NCBI GenBank assembly: GCA_963969345.1
Contig: OZ017769.1
Location: 5,025,725-5,089,724 of the forward strand
Reading direction: 5' to 3'
Source of the DNA: Turbatrix aceti
Taxonomy: Eukaryota > Nematoda > Chromadorea > Rhabditida > Panagrolaimidae
DNA length: 64,000 bases
Part shown: positions 1 through 10,396 of the stretch, piece after piece
Layout: each line of letters begins with the position of its first letter
Numbering within the stretch: position 1 is the stretch's first letter
The notes under the pieces: model-generated
Database searches by the model: none
What the model was told of the DNA's origin: nothing
The model's input: only the letters and a program-made list of their open reading frames with translations
Made by a program: the position numbers and the translations under genes

Positions 1-74
1 ATCTCAACGATAAATTCAAATTCCGTCTTGAGGAACTTGAAACCGCTACTACAGAACGCCAGGCTAAGAGTTGA
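1..74 (+). CDS. 3' end of an upstream gene (partial, 23 codons plus stop)
   Basis: The reading frame starting at base 3 runs LNDKFKFRLEELETATTERQ and ends in AKS and TGA at 72-74. It is charged and helix-forming, like the tail of a coiled-coil protein. An AATAAA at 97-102 follows at the right distance for cleavage and polyadenylation. The gene enters from the left edge, so family and function cannot be judged. The next gene starts only 139 bases after this stop on the same strand, an operon-like spacing in a nematode. Confidence 0.6.
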   Translation, partial: LNDKFKFRLEELETATTERQAKS

Positions 75-213
75 AGACTAAAAAATTTTATTTGCAAATA
101 AACAGATGGCTTTTAACGGATTTTAAAGATTTTTACGAGGTTTTGAGCCTGCTGGGAGTTATCTGATGTTTTTGGGCTTCTGGATGATGCAACATTTCTA
201 GTTTAGAACTAAC

Positions 214-1231
214 ATGAGCAACGAGAAGTCAACAACACCTGAGCAGCAGCAACCGAAGCCTGCCGCCTCTTCGGAGGCTGAGCACTCTTCTCCGGTCAAG
301 GAGAACGTCGACAACGGTGACGACTCTTTTTCTCTGCATCTGAATGGCGGACCTAAGGTAAGTCAATGTAAACCGTTAATTTCAATCTAGGCTTTCAATG
401 GGTCGATTTTTTCCTCAGCCAAAAAAAATTTTTTTTAATAATTTAAAAAAATTTGTATAATTTTTTTTATCAAAAAAAAGTTCGTGGAAGCCAAAAAGAC
501 GCATAATAAACAAATCGTGATTTTTTATATTTTATTTTAGAATTTGTATGAAATTTAACGAAAATAGATAATTTTTTACACAATATTAGGCCCGGGCAGG
601 GTGGCGAAGAGGGGATTCCCATGGGAGTCCCATGGGAATTATCCCGGGAATTATCCCGGGATTCCCATCTATCAGGGGATAATTCCCCACGGAATTTTGA
701 AAATGCGCGATCCCGCCTAAAATATCACCGTTATTTTACGCAGGAGCGTGCTTTTTTCTTTCAAATTAGGTAAATGATTTTATTTCCATTGTTAATTTTA
801 TTACATTAATAAAATAAGTGTGTTTTTGGATATCTTTTTTGTATGAACATGTACTTTTTTAAACGTACCAAAAAATACCCCCGGGGACTCCCATGGGACT
901 CCCATGGGAATCCCATGGGATAATTCCCCTATTTCTAATTCCCATGGGAGTTTCGCCACCCTGGGCCCGGGCTAAGGTTTGAAAAAAACGACCCATCCCG
1001 CGCCGTTTTGAGATCCTTGATTAATAATATGATTTTTTTATTCCCTTGCAGAACCCGAACCACTGCACGCCGGCGCTCATCAAGGTCCGCCAGACGATGA
1101 AGCAGTTCCAGGTGCAGTCACCTTCGGACAACGTCATGTCGCCGTGCACGCGCAAGATCAACATGCGCCACCAGCAGCCGGGCACCCAGACCACAAAGCC
1201 TACTGCCTTCCAGAAGCTCAACTTTGACTGA
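214..1231 (+). CDS. Small conserved-looking protein with CDK-like phosphosites, function unknown
   Basis: Two exons, 214-357 and 1052-1231, join in phase 0 (donor GTAAGT, acceptor CCTTGCAG) to give 107 residues. The first half (1-48) is acidic, polar and Gln/Pro/Ser-rich, so probably disordered. The second half begins NPNHCTPALIKVRQTMKQF and continues into VQSPSDNVMSPCTRKINMRH, which looks like a short conserved motif block with two SP sites, the second followed by a basic residue two positions on (SPCTRK). It ends in LNFD. I do not recognise the family. It has no signal peptide or membrane segment. The 694-base intron is largely occupied by a hAT-like element (597-963). It could be a nuclear or cytoplasmic regulator controlled by proline-directed kinases, but that is inference. 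Confidence 0.75.
597..963. mobile_element. hAT-like non-autonomous element A1 in an intron
   Basis: The 367-bp element begins CAGGGTGGCGAA and ends with its exact reverse complement TTCGCCACCCTG. It is flanked on both sides by the same 8 bases, GGCCCGGG (589-596 and 964-971), the duplication length made by hAT transposases. Inside, both ends carry repeated CCCATGGGA and ATCCCGGGA units that are self-complementary, so the whole element can fold into a long hairpin. It has no ORF. It is similar in size and end sequence to the element at 11408-11772. One caution: the flanking octamer is GC-rich and near-palindromic. Confidence 0.8.
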
Positions 1232-1739
1232 TTTTGGCAGTCTGGCACGCGCCCCGCTCTTCCCCTTTTGTTCGTTCAACTCACTATCTCTCTTGTATCT
1301 CACATGCACTGTCAGCATTCACTGTATTTTTTTTACGTATCGATCTTGAACACTTTACAAGCGAATTCATTTTGTAAACATTTTGATAAAAAAAAAGTCA
1401 GGAGCAGTCAAACGCACTTTTTTGCAAACAAAAAAGGATAATTTGAGCTTTGTCGAGTGCTTCGACTTTTCTCGTCCAACCGTAACCGGGATAGGGTAAG
1501 ACAAGGTACCCAGGTGAGTGCCAAAGCCGTCGACACTGCTCCCGACCTGCTTTGTCCAATTTTTGTGAAGCGCCGGTGCGGAAAGTCTCGGCAAACAGTG
1601 CGTCATTACGGGATCGCGCGCTGCGGGAGGGGGGGGGAGGAGGAGGAGGAGGGTCGTCGCAGCCAGGTGTTTGCTTGCACTACGACGCGGGGGTCACAAT
1701 TCGCTGCTTGTTTGTCCAAATCGATTGCACGCCGCCGCC
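1232..1739. other. Spacer: 3' UTR of the small protein gene and promoter of the esterase-like gene
   Basis: No coding exon is supported. The first part is the 3' UTR of the preceding gene and the rest is the presumed promoter and 5' leader of the next. A GGA/GGG-rich purine run lies near 1627-1655. No convincing TATA box is visible. Confidence 0.4.
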
Positions 1740-4283
1740 ATGATCGTCTCGTTGGTGCTCGCAGCCGCAGCTGTCACGCTCCTGGCTCCTTACCTGGAGG
1801 TCACCGGTCAGCAGGGCTTTGAGCCGACCAGGCCGGTAGATCTCTGGAATCCGTTTGGGACGACGACTCCCAGGCCTTCCGGACAGGTGAGTGGTTTTCG
1901 TTTTTTGCAAAGGAGGGGTTGTTAAACAAAAAAATATTTTTTAGTCCATCAAAAAAACGACAAAAACGACGAAAACTTGTTTTTGATAGTTTTTTAATGA
2001 TAAAAAAATTTTTTGTTGGAGCTCAAATTTTTTTTGAGCTTCAAAAAACGACAAAACCCCATTTTTAAACTTTTTTTTAAAATGTGTTTTTGATAAAAAA
2101 AAATTTCCAGATGACTCATAAATTCCTTTATCACTGACTGAGTCACCTGTATACAAGAATTTACCTTCAGGAGCCCCGAAAAGACGAGGTGATAGTCCGT
2201 CTCCCGATCGGCGACATCCTCGGCCGCCGGCACCTCCTCACCGACCTGCCCTGGACAGCCAACCACGATCCCAGCGAAATCGTCCCACCCGACCTAGGAC
2301 AGGCAGACCCTAACCCAGTTCCCCCGCTGAACAACGTAACAGTATTTGCCTTCCTCGGCGTGCCGTACGCGATGCCGCCGATCTCGGAGCGTCGCTTCAA
2401 GCCTCCCCAGCAGTTGGTGCAACTCCCGGGCGAGGGACCCTTCCTGGCTCTCAACTACGGTCCTTCCTGCCCGCAGGACGTCGAACAGCGACCGAGACTC
2501 CAGATAAACGCGCCCTACGACCACCTCGTCGATGAGGATTGTCTCTACCTGAATATATGGACGCCGGAATCTTCGCGCTCGTCTTCGCTTTTTTACCCCG
2601 TGGTGGTGTTTTTTCACGGCGGAAACTTCCAGACTGGGTCGGGCAGCGAGTGGCCGGGCTACGTTCTGGCGTCGAGGGGCATTGTCGTGGTTACCATCAA
2701 CTATCGGCTCTCAGCGTTCGGATTCATGTCACTCGGCGACTCCCAGACCGGCAACTACGGCATCAAGGACCAGCGATTGGCCCTTGCGTGGGTGCAACAG
2801 CACATCCCAGCGTTCGGCGGCGACACTCAGGCGGTTACGATCATCGGCCACGACGCTGGAGCCGTTTCTGCGGGGATCCATATGCTTTCACCCCTCTCAA
2901 AAGGCCTATTTCGGGGGGTAGTGGCCATGTCTGGGGCCGAAGTCTCCTACCACAGCACCATCGGCAAGCCTGCCCTGGCGTACAACAATACCATGCGTCT
3001 GGGCCGGTACCTGGGCTGCGTGCAGGCAGTGGCGCACCACGTCTGGGACTGCATCCAGCAGCGATCGTGGGACGATATCGTAAGCGCGCTTTCGCCGGCC
3101 GCGAATCCGCCAGTCCCGATTGAATTCAACCGTTACCTGTTCATGCCGACCGTCGACGGCGTCGAGCTCAAAGCCCATCCCCTCTGGCTGCTCGAGAATG
3201 TTCCAACGGGAGGCGCAGACCTGCCATCACCTGTGCCTTACCTGACTGGACTAAATCAGGAGGACGGTGTTGAGGTCATCCTCGAAGACCGAACGCTGGG
3301 CGAGTTCACGGACTTCCTCCAGGTAACCCACGAGTACCAGCGGTCTTTTATCATCGAGTACTGCTTCCGGCACAATTATACGATGAACAGGGAAGCCATG
3401 GTCGAGGCGATTGACTCGTTTTACACCTACTGGCCCGACGTCGCGGATGTCTGGAACATCCGGGATAAATTCATTCAACTCACCACGGACACGTATTACA
3501 CGGCTCCTATTTCTCTGTCCGCTCACCTGCACAGCGCTTCTGGATCCAGAACTTTTATGTACGTGAACAATTACAATTTTTCTAAAACGCGGGAAGGCAT
3601 GATGGCCACCGACCGCCAGGCCTTCCCCGCCTGGATGGGGTCCTGCCACGACTGTGATCTGTACCTCCTCTTCGGTTTCCCATTCATGCCGAAGGAGCAC
3701 CTGCCTCTCTTCCTCCGAAATGTCACCTGGTTCGAAACTGACAAAAACGCCAGTCAACTTTTTGGCTCCCTAGTCAGGCAGTTTGTAAAAAACAGGTTGG
3801 TTTTATAACATTTTTTTTAAAATTTTTATGTTTGATTATAAAAATTTCAGTGAACCAAACCTACCGTACACCGGCAACTGGGAAGCGCATCAGCCGCGTG
3901 CGCATTGGTACCTCGACTTCAACTACACATTCGGGGCCTCTATCCTCTACCCGGGGGATTTGAAGAGAGATTACCGGTACGAGGAAGTGGCTTTCTGGAA
4001 TAACTACGTCCCGGCGCTGGTCAATTACATGACAACGACCTTTCCGCCATGGGAGGTTCGGGAGAGACGGGAGGTCGTCTCGTTCAAGGTCATCATCGCG
4101 GTCCTCGGAATCCTCTTCGGCATCGCGCTCGTCATAGCGCTCTCCTTCGCGTACAAGCTCTTTGCTTCTGACGAGGCACACATTCGCAGGGCGCACGAGA
4201 GTCGCCATCACCTCACCAAGCTGGAGTCTACGTATCCGTCGACGCAGCACCTGGAAATGCAACAGAGAATCAGTAGTCTTTGA
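1740..4283 (+). CDS. Gliotactin/neuroligin-like membrane protein with inactive esterase domain
   Basis: Three exons (1740-1886, 2171-3795, 3851-4283) give 734 residues. Residues 1-25 form a signal peptide. A cholinesterase-like alpha/beta-hydrolase domain spans about 55-650, followed by one membrane helix at about 670-692 and a short tail of about 42 residues. The family landmarks FLGVPYA, EDCLYLNIW, FHGGNF and INYRLSAFGF are present. The nucleophile elbow reads GHDAG (275-279), so the catalytic serine is replaced by aspartate. The usual acid (QEDG) and histidine (GSCHDC) positions still look occupied. Loss of Ser with a C-terminal anchor is the pattern of the adhesion branch (neuroligin, neurotactin, gliotactin). 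Length and short tail recall C. elegans GLIT-1. The likely role is extracellular adhesion or scaffolding at neuronal or epithelial surfaces. Exact orthology within the branch is uncertain. Confidence 0.88.
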
Positions 4284-5045
4284 TTTCGGATCTTTGTTTG
4301 CTTTATGTCACATTTGCCATTGCGCAGTTGATCTCGTTCTAGTCTGTTGTTGATTGGGTTTCTTAAATATAAAAAAAATCATTCTACTGGAAAAGTTCCA
4401 GGTGTGCGTTGAGTTTTGTTCTTTCCCAAAAATTTTTTCATTGATCCATAAAACGAGGCCTATTTTGCACTTGTTAGGTTGATTGACAGGTGTTAAAAGT
4501 GCAAACTGGGAGCTTCTTGCAGCATGTCGTTGTGATAAAGGTTACTCGATCGCAGTCTCTCTAAAACAAAATTTCTGAGCCCGACGCCGATGATCTAGCC
4601 AGCCATAAATCCCAACTTCCTCTCGAGACCCAGAATAACACGGTGGTCGAAAAGACGATGGGCGTGCAAAAATAAACTTCAGCAACGTCCACAAGACCCA
4701 AATACCCGCAAAATTGCCTGATTGTTGACTTCCTCCATACATCAGGGTATCAACGAAAATAACAATTCTTCGGTGACCGCGAGAATGCTCGCAAAATGAT
4801 AAAAGCTTGTTACCCGGGCGATAAGCAAGCACGACTTGTCTGCACGGGACGACCATAAACTGGCCCAACGCGATGTCGATAAGGTGTTTTTTGTCATTCC
4901 CGGGGGCACGGGACGTTCGATAAAGTAGGTGACATGAAAGCACGTTCGCTCGTGGCCAAACGCTTCAATCGGTCGTTTGTGTTCTCTGAAACCGTGTTTA
5001 AAATTTGTAAAATTTCATTTTTAGGCCACTTTTAGCTCTTCAACC
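4284..5045. other. Intergenic spacer between the esterase-like and MFS genes
   Basis: It holds the 3' UTR of the esterase-like gene and the upstream region of the transporter. A 133-codon frame on the - strand (4542-4943) has no family features and no useful splice context, so I do not call it. Confidence 0.4.
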
Positions 5046-6741
5046 ATGGCAAAGCCTAGCCTATCTCTGGTGCTGACCGTGCTGTGCTACGGCCTCTTCG
5101 GCGGCTTCGTAGACCTCTTCGACAACGCTATCAAGCGGCTGGCAGTTCCGCTGATGTCTTTCGTCAACGGCAGCGTTTATGATCAGTTTTCTCAGTCAGT
5201 CAACTACAACCAGGGCATTTCAATCTACCTCATGCTGATGAACGTCGCCCTCGTCAGCTCCATCGTCGGCATGTTTACCCTCGTGCCAATTATTGAAAAC
5301 TGGCAGCAGAGAAGCGCAGTTTACGCTAAAGGCATCCTGTTGTCTGCGGCGTGCGTCGCCGTCATCGGTGGTCAGATGCTTAATTTAGCAGAACTTTTGC
5401 CGCTGGCATTCATCGTCTTCGGTCTGGCAGATTCAGTTCGAGCAGGCATCGCCAAAGTCCGTTTGTCGGAAGAAGCGCCTGAAGAGCTCCGGGCTTACGC
5501 GATTCAGAGCATTACGGTTTTGTGCACTCTTATGACCGCGGTTTTGACTCTTCTGGGGATAACGCCGCTTTTCGGCACCGCAGAGTCTTTTCACTATGTA
5601 TTTGCCGTTGTTTTGGGATTTGCAGTGTTGTTCATGCTTTTTGCGTCCTGTTTTCCAAAAACCAGACAAGAACCGGACGAACAAGCTGTCTTAGAAGGTC
5701 CTCCGTTGAAGAAGGTTTCAAGGAGTGTTGACGCTTTCCACGGCACTAAGGAGGATATCGGTATGCCTCAGAGCTTTTTTTATTTATGTTTTTTTTTTAT
5801 TTCCAGAAAACGAAATCCACACCTACCACGCAGAAGCTCGTCGCAAGACCTCTGTCGTCGAATTTATAGAAAACCCATTTATCCGCGAGTGTCTGTACCT
5901 CGTAACCGCTCCGTTGAGCATCTACCACTTTGGATTCAGCACGATCGTAGACTCTAATTTTACGATTCTCATGACACGCTTCGGCTGGAGCAACTCCCAC
6001 GCCGTCTTCCTTTTCGCTGTTTCCACATTTTTATCCGTGCCGTTGCTCATCGCTCTGCCATGGATCTACGGGCGAATCGGTCGTCGACCCACCGTTCTCA
6101 CGAACATGACCATGATCTGGATCACAACTTTGTTATTCGCCGTCGCACAGGTCCTCGTCGACGTCGATGACGGTCCGACAAACCTCTCGGTGCTCTTCAG
6201 CGGACTCTCCGTCGTCTCCCGCACAGTTGCCTATGGACTGGGATGCGCGAACGCGTACATGGTCATCGCGCTGGACATTGTGTCACTGCAGGAGAAGGTC
6301 GTCTTCATCCAGGTGGTTCTCGTGGTTCGCAGAGTGCTGCCCATCATTGCCAATATCATGTTTCTCGCTTCTGATCCGACGATCAAGAGTCTTATTTATT
6401 TTCCGCTGCTTTTCATGCAGGCCGGTTGCATTTGGTATACCTGGATTTGTCTGCCCGCCAAGACTGCCAACACCGCCTATGAAAATTACGCTCGCATCAT
6501 GGATCGAAAGCGGAGTTCGGTTCTACGAAAATTCTCCAACACCAGCATGGGCTTCAGCGGCTACGGCACCTACGGCAGCATGAACAGCAGCGTCAGCAGC
6601 GGCCTGGACATGCGGAAATTCAGTTCTACCGTTCGGAAATCAAGCGCGATGACACCGAGAAAACACGGCGTCAGTAACAGTGGCAGTGGGCACACTTTTG
6701 GATCCCGACTGAAAAGAAGCGGGAGCAGTATGTTTCCTTAG
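5046..6741 (+). CDS. Major facilitator superfamily transporter, substrate unknown
   Basis: Two exons (5046-5760, 5807-6741) separated by a 46-base intron give 549 residues. Hydrophobic segments are spaced as in a 12-helix MFS carrier, with a hydrophilic central loop around 205-245 that contains the splice join. The loop motif YGRIGRRPTVL after about residue 310 matches the MFS G-x-x-x-x-R-x-G-R-R signature between helices 8 and 9. The N-terminus is cytoplasmic and the last 80 residues form a Ser/Gly-rich, basic cytoplasmic tail (SSVLRKFSNTSMGFSG and following). The protein should move a small solute across the plasma or an organelle membrane. SLC46-like or sugar-porter-like assignment is possible, but I cannot choose. 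An AATAAA lies at 6768-6773, and the kinase gene starts 178 bases after the stop. Confidence 0.82.
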
Positions 6742-6767
6742 ATGGGTGTCTTGGTCTGGCAAAAGTT

Positions 6768-6773
6768 AATAAA
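6768..6773 (+). promoter_or_regulatory. Polyadenylation signal AATAAA of the MFS gene
   Basis: AATAAA 27 bases after the TAG stop, in the 178-base gap before the next gene. Confidence 0.55.
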
Positions 6774-6919
6774 TACAGTATTTGAATGTTTTTTTTTGGA
6801 GATAGAAAAAGCACAGAATATTCAAATTTTTTGTGTGTAAGCTTCCATGGGATTTTCTCTGCCAACGAAAGCGACATCGGGTAGTCAGTTGGTCATTGCT
6901 CGCAAATCGTACAAACCTG

Positions 6920-9900
6920 ATGCCTGAGAACACCGAAAATACGGATGCATCGATACCGACGAACAACGCGGCCGTTCTCGCCGCGCTCCTGGGCAAGTGC
7001 GAACACAAGAATCCCGCACTCCAGGATCTGGCCAAACACGTAACCACCAACAATCAGCTGCTCAAGTCCCAGGCCTGGTACATGGGCATGCTGCACTCTA
7101 ACACCATTGCGGTAAGTACATTGCCCGCCGAGTTTCGACTCTTGAAGAAAATACACTTCAAAAATACACTTTTGAAGAAAATACAAAAAAATGATCAAAA
7201 TAGGTAAAATCCCCTATTTTGATCAATTCTGAGTATTTTTGGATCAAAAATCACAAATTGCTGACGTTTTGATGTTTTTTGTGCGTTTTCGGTAAAAAAT
7301 TTAATTTTGTGTCAAATTTTGCAGAATTACCTAAAAGACGTTGAGTCCTTCGGGGTGCACGCTCAGGAGGAGAAGAGCGGCTCGGTGCAGCTGATGCTCT
7401 CCATCCGGGGCAGAAATACCCTCCACCACCTACCCATAATATTCGTCGGCAGCAATGGATGGACGCTTGAGCGGGATGACAAGACATTCAAGACCGTGAT
7501 CGATCTGGTCAACTTCTACTCCTGCAACCCGCTGCCAAACATTGATCCGCCAATATTCCTCAGAACCGCCTGTCTCCGTCCCAGCTGGTTCCTCAGACAC
7601 GAGTCTGTAACCTACGAAAGAAAAGATCTTCTGGGCAGTGGAAACTTCTGCGATGGTAAGTAAAATTTTTTTCTTAGAAGCGCAAAAAAAAACATTGTTG
7701 TTCGTTGCAGTATACAAAGGAAGATTCAATCGCCGCGCGGTCGCCGTCAAGGTGTGCCAGTTCAATTGGAGAAGTAGGTTTTGACCTGACTGAAGGCGCG
7801 GGCTAATGGGATATATATGTACTTGCAGCAGACGACACGACATCTATGAGATCCACAGACAAGGAACACCAGGCAAGAACGTCGCTCATCCAGGAAGGAT
7901 CTGTCATGTCCACTATCCGCCATCCCAACTGTATTACGGTGAGCGCACGAACAACCGTTTTTTGTTCGCAAACGAACACGAACAATTAAAAAAAAAAGTT
8001 TGACGACTCGAACGAACATGAACATTTGATGTTCGTCATGTTTGCGAACGAACACGAACATTTGATGTTCGTCATGTTCGCAAACGAACACGAACATTTG
8101 ATGTTCGTCATGTTCGCAAACGAACACGAACATTTGATGTTCGTCGTGTTCGCGAACGAACATTAAACATTTTTTTCAATTGTGCAAAATTTTGTTCCCC
8201 GACAATTTTCCAACACTTTTTCCAAGTAAAATTTGGAGAATCTTTTTTGTAATTTTTTTCGTCAAATATTTTAAATTAGTTTTGACAATTTACCCAATTT
8301 TTTGTTCGTTTTATCCGTTTGGAAAATTTTACTTTGTTTTGAAAACGAACGCGAACAAATAAAATTTAAAAAAATCTGTTCCCGAACGAACAAATAAAAA
8401 AATCGTCTTTGTTTCAGTTCTACGGCATCTGCTTCGACCATCCGCCCATCATGATGGCCCTCGGTAGGCTCTATTTGATCCAGAGTTGTTCAATTCGACA
8501 GTTTTCAGTGCTCGCTCTGCTCGCGCTCTTTGAGCAATTCAATTTTCCGTGCTCGCTCTGCTCATGCTCTTTGAGTTCCTAAAATTTTCGCGCTCGCTCC
8601 GCTCGCGCTCTTTTATTCTCAGATTCTCTGCTCTTGCTCTGCTCACGCTCGTGAGTTGAGCAGGAGCGAGCAATGAGCAAACATGGCTCACACATAAAAA
8701 AGTGAATTTTGAGCCAAAATTCAGTTCCTCACTAAAAGAAAGACCGTATACTCTTTGGAGATACCCCCAACATCGTGTTTTTGATCGAAACTACCAGTAT
8801 TTTAGTATTTGTAGCACTAAATTTATAGTGAGCAGTGCTGATTTTAAAAATTTCTCTTGCTCGCTCTGCTCGCGCTCTTTGAGCAATTCAATTTTTCGTG
8901 CTCGCTCTGCTCACGCTCATTGAGCACTCCAATTTTTCGCGCTCGCTCCGCTCGCGCTCGTGAGCTGAGCAGTGAGCGAGCAGTGAGCAGGAGCAATTTG
9001 GTGAGCATCGAACAACTCTGATTTGATCGTGACCAACATGACCAAACTTTTTCAGAGCTCTGTCCCGGTGGCTCACTGCAAAAACACCTACAGGACTTCA
9101 AAAAAGAGATCACCATCGGGGAGCAGATCAAATATCTCATCGAAGCGGCCGAGGGCATGTCATTCCTCGAAGTAAAGTGGGTTGTACTGATTCGCGCCAT
9201 CTGACCCATTCTTTTCAGCAAACTGGTGCACCGGGATCTCGCGGCGCGAAACTGTCTCATAAGCAAGTACGGTAAGATCAAAATCGCCGATTTTGGGCTG
9301 AGCAGACTTGTCTCGGAGATTGCGGGCGAGAACTACCGTTACCAGCAGTTACCCGTGCGCTGGATGGCTCCCGAAACGCTCTGCATGGATCCTGACTATT
9401 CTTCGAAGAGCGATGTCTGGTCCTTTGGAATTCTGATTTACGAGGTGTTCACAAAAGGCATCAAGCCCTGGCCCGACTGGGACAACCGCCTCATCGCCCA
9501 GCACATCCGTCGGGCGGATATGCCGGATTTTCCCGGCTATACCCCGCCCAAGATTCGAAGTCTGGTTCGTCTATTGTGGAATATCGTACCCCGAGAGAGG
9601 CCCGATTTTGCACGAATCGTCAAATACCTCCACGACATCCAATTCGAGTACCAGCCACCCCGGCCTGCAGCCTGCACGACCTCCAAGCTGCCCGGGGTAA
9701 CGGTGCTCTCCGCAGCCGAGATCGAAGTGCTCCAGGAAAACAGCGAAGACGAATTGCTCGACGCCGCTGTCACTTCCATGGTCGCCGTCATCAACACGAC
9801 GAGGATATCGCCGACAGCCCCACCGATTCCCGCCCCCGAGGAAGGCAAACCCGTGCAATCGATCGACGAGGTATCACCGCCGGGCAAGCCGGCTTTCAAG

Positions 9901-10161
9901 AAGGTACGACGTCGTACCGTAAAAACCAGAACTCAGGATAACACTACGGAAGACCAAACGGGAGCAGGGCCGAAGCAGCGTGGCCCCAGACGGCCGAAGC
10001 GCTCGGCATCACCCGTCGAGAGGACGCTCGATAGGACGAGCGATGAACAAAGACAGACGACCAATGAGGAGCTCGACGTCAGGGCGCCGCGGTCGGTGAA
10101 CAACAATCGAAAACAACGAAACAGGAATACAACGGCCCGCAAACACAGAAATCGTCGCTAA
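6920..10161 (+). CDS. SH2-domain non-receptor tyrosine kinase (Fer/SPE-8-like nematode type)
   Basis: Seven exons (6920-7111, 7325-7655, 7711-7773, 7829-7938, 8418-8463, 9056-9176, 9219-10161) give 601 residues. An SH2 domain spans about 53-145: it opens with WYMGML, but where an FLVR-type segment is expected it reads LMLSIRG. The kinase domain (about 160-415) shows the Gly loop GSGNFCDVYKG, catalytic lysine in VAVKV, HRDLAARN near 292, DFGLSR near 311 and the tyrosine-kinase signature PVRWMAPE. The last 180 residues are a disordered Pro/Arg/Lys-rich tail (PGKPAFKKVRRR and other basic blocks). SH2 followed directly by a kinase, with no SH3 or F-BAR, is the layout of the large Fer-related family in C. 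elegans, several members of which act in sperm. Tissue role here is unknown. Introns 4 and 5 hold repeats. Confidence 0.92.
7945..8400. mobile_element. Family C repeat (GAACGAACACGAAC-rich) in kinase intron 4
   Basis: The intron is almost filled by a repeat rich in GTTCGCGAACGAACACGAAC-type units in both orientations. It includes a 36-bp tandem array at about 8011-8165. The internal text TCAATTGTGCAAAATTTTG is shared with the copy near 62270, and TTTGTTCGTTTTATC with the copy near 15030, showing a dispersed family. Ends and target-site duplication are not clear, so I leave the superfamily open. Confidence 0.6.
8011..8165. repeat. 36-bp tandem repeat, about four units
   Basis: The unit contains CGAACACGAACATTTGATG followed by TTCGTCATGTTCGC. 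Units are nearly identical, with changes such as TTTGCG versus TTCGCA. They read through in frame on the - strand because 36 is a multiple of three, but this is intron sequence and not a gene. Confidence 0.8.
8481..9020. mobile_element. hAT-like non-autonomous element D in kinase intron 5
   Basis: The 540-bp element starts CAGAGTTGTTCAAT and ends ATCGAACAACTCTG, imperfect terminal inverted repeats. A perfect 8-bp target-site duplication, ATTTGATC, flanks it (8473-8480 and 9021-9028). Both arms carry tandem units built on GCTCGCTCTGCTCGCGCTC and TTTGAGCAATTCAATTTT, and the right end inverts to GAGCGAGCAGTGAGC. No ORF. The CAG...CTG ends and 8-bp duplication point to a hAT MITE. Confidence 0.85.
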
Positions 10162-10215
10162 CTCCCACGCCGGCAACCAGAGCGCTATACACACGCAGTA
10201 CACATCGATAGTCAT

Positions 10216-10221
10216 AATAAA
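10216..10221 (+). promoter_or_regulatory. Polyadenylation signal AATAAA of the kinase gene
   Basis: AATAAA 55 bases after the kinase stop and about 180 bases before the next start codon on the same strand. Confidence 0.55.
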
Positions 10222-10396
10222 ACTTTGAACAGAAACCTGAATCTGAATCACAAAAAAAACACTTTGCCAGAACCCAAAAAAAATGCGCGCAGCATGCGAG
10301 CTTTGTGCAAATCGCGTATTCCTGTGCATTTTGACCGCGTTTTCGATTCAAAAACATTGTTTTGCTCATATTTTTGTTGTGCATTTTTTCCCAGCC

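Noticed and set aside
4542..4943. 133-codon frame on the - strand upstream of the MFS gene
   Set aside because: No domain motif, signal peptide or plausible exon borders; composition matches spacer.
7762..8163. - strand frame with repeated EHDEHQMFVFVC text
   Set aside because: It is the translation of the 36-bp tandem repeat inside a kinase intron; the repeat length is a multiple of three, so it stays open by accident.
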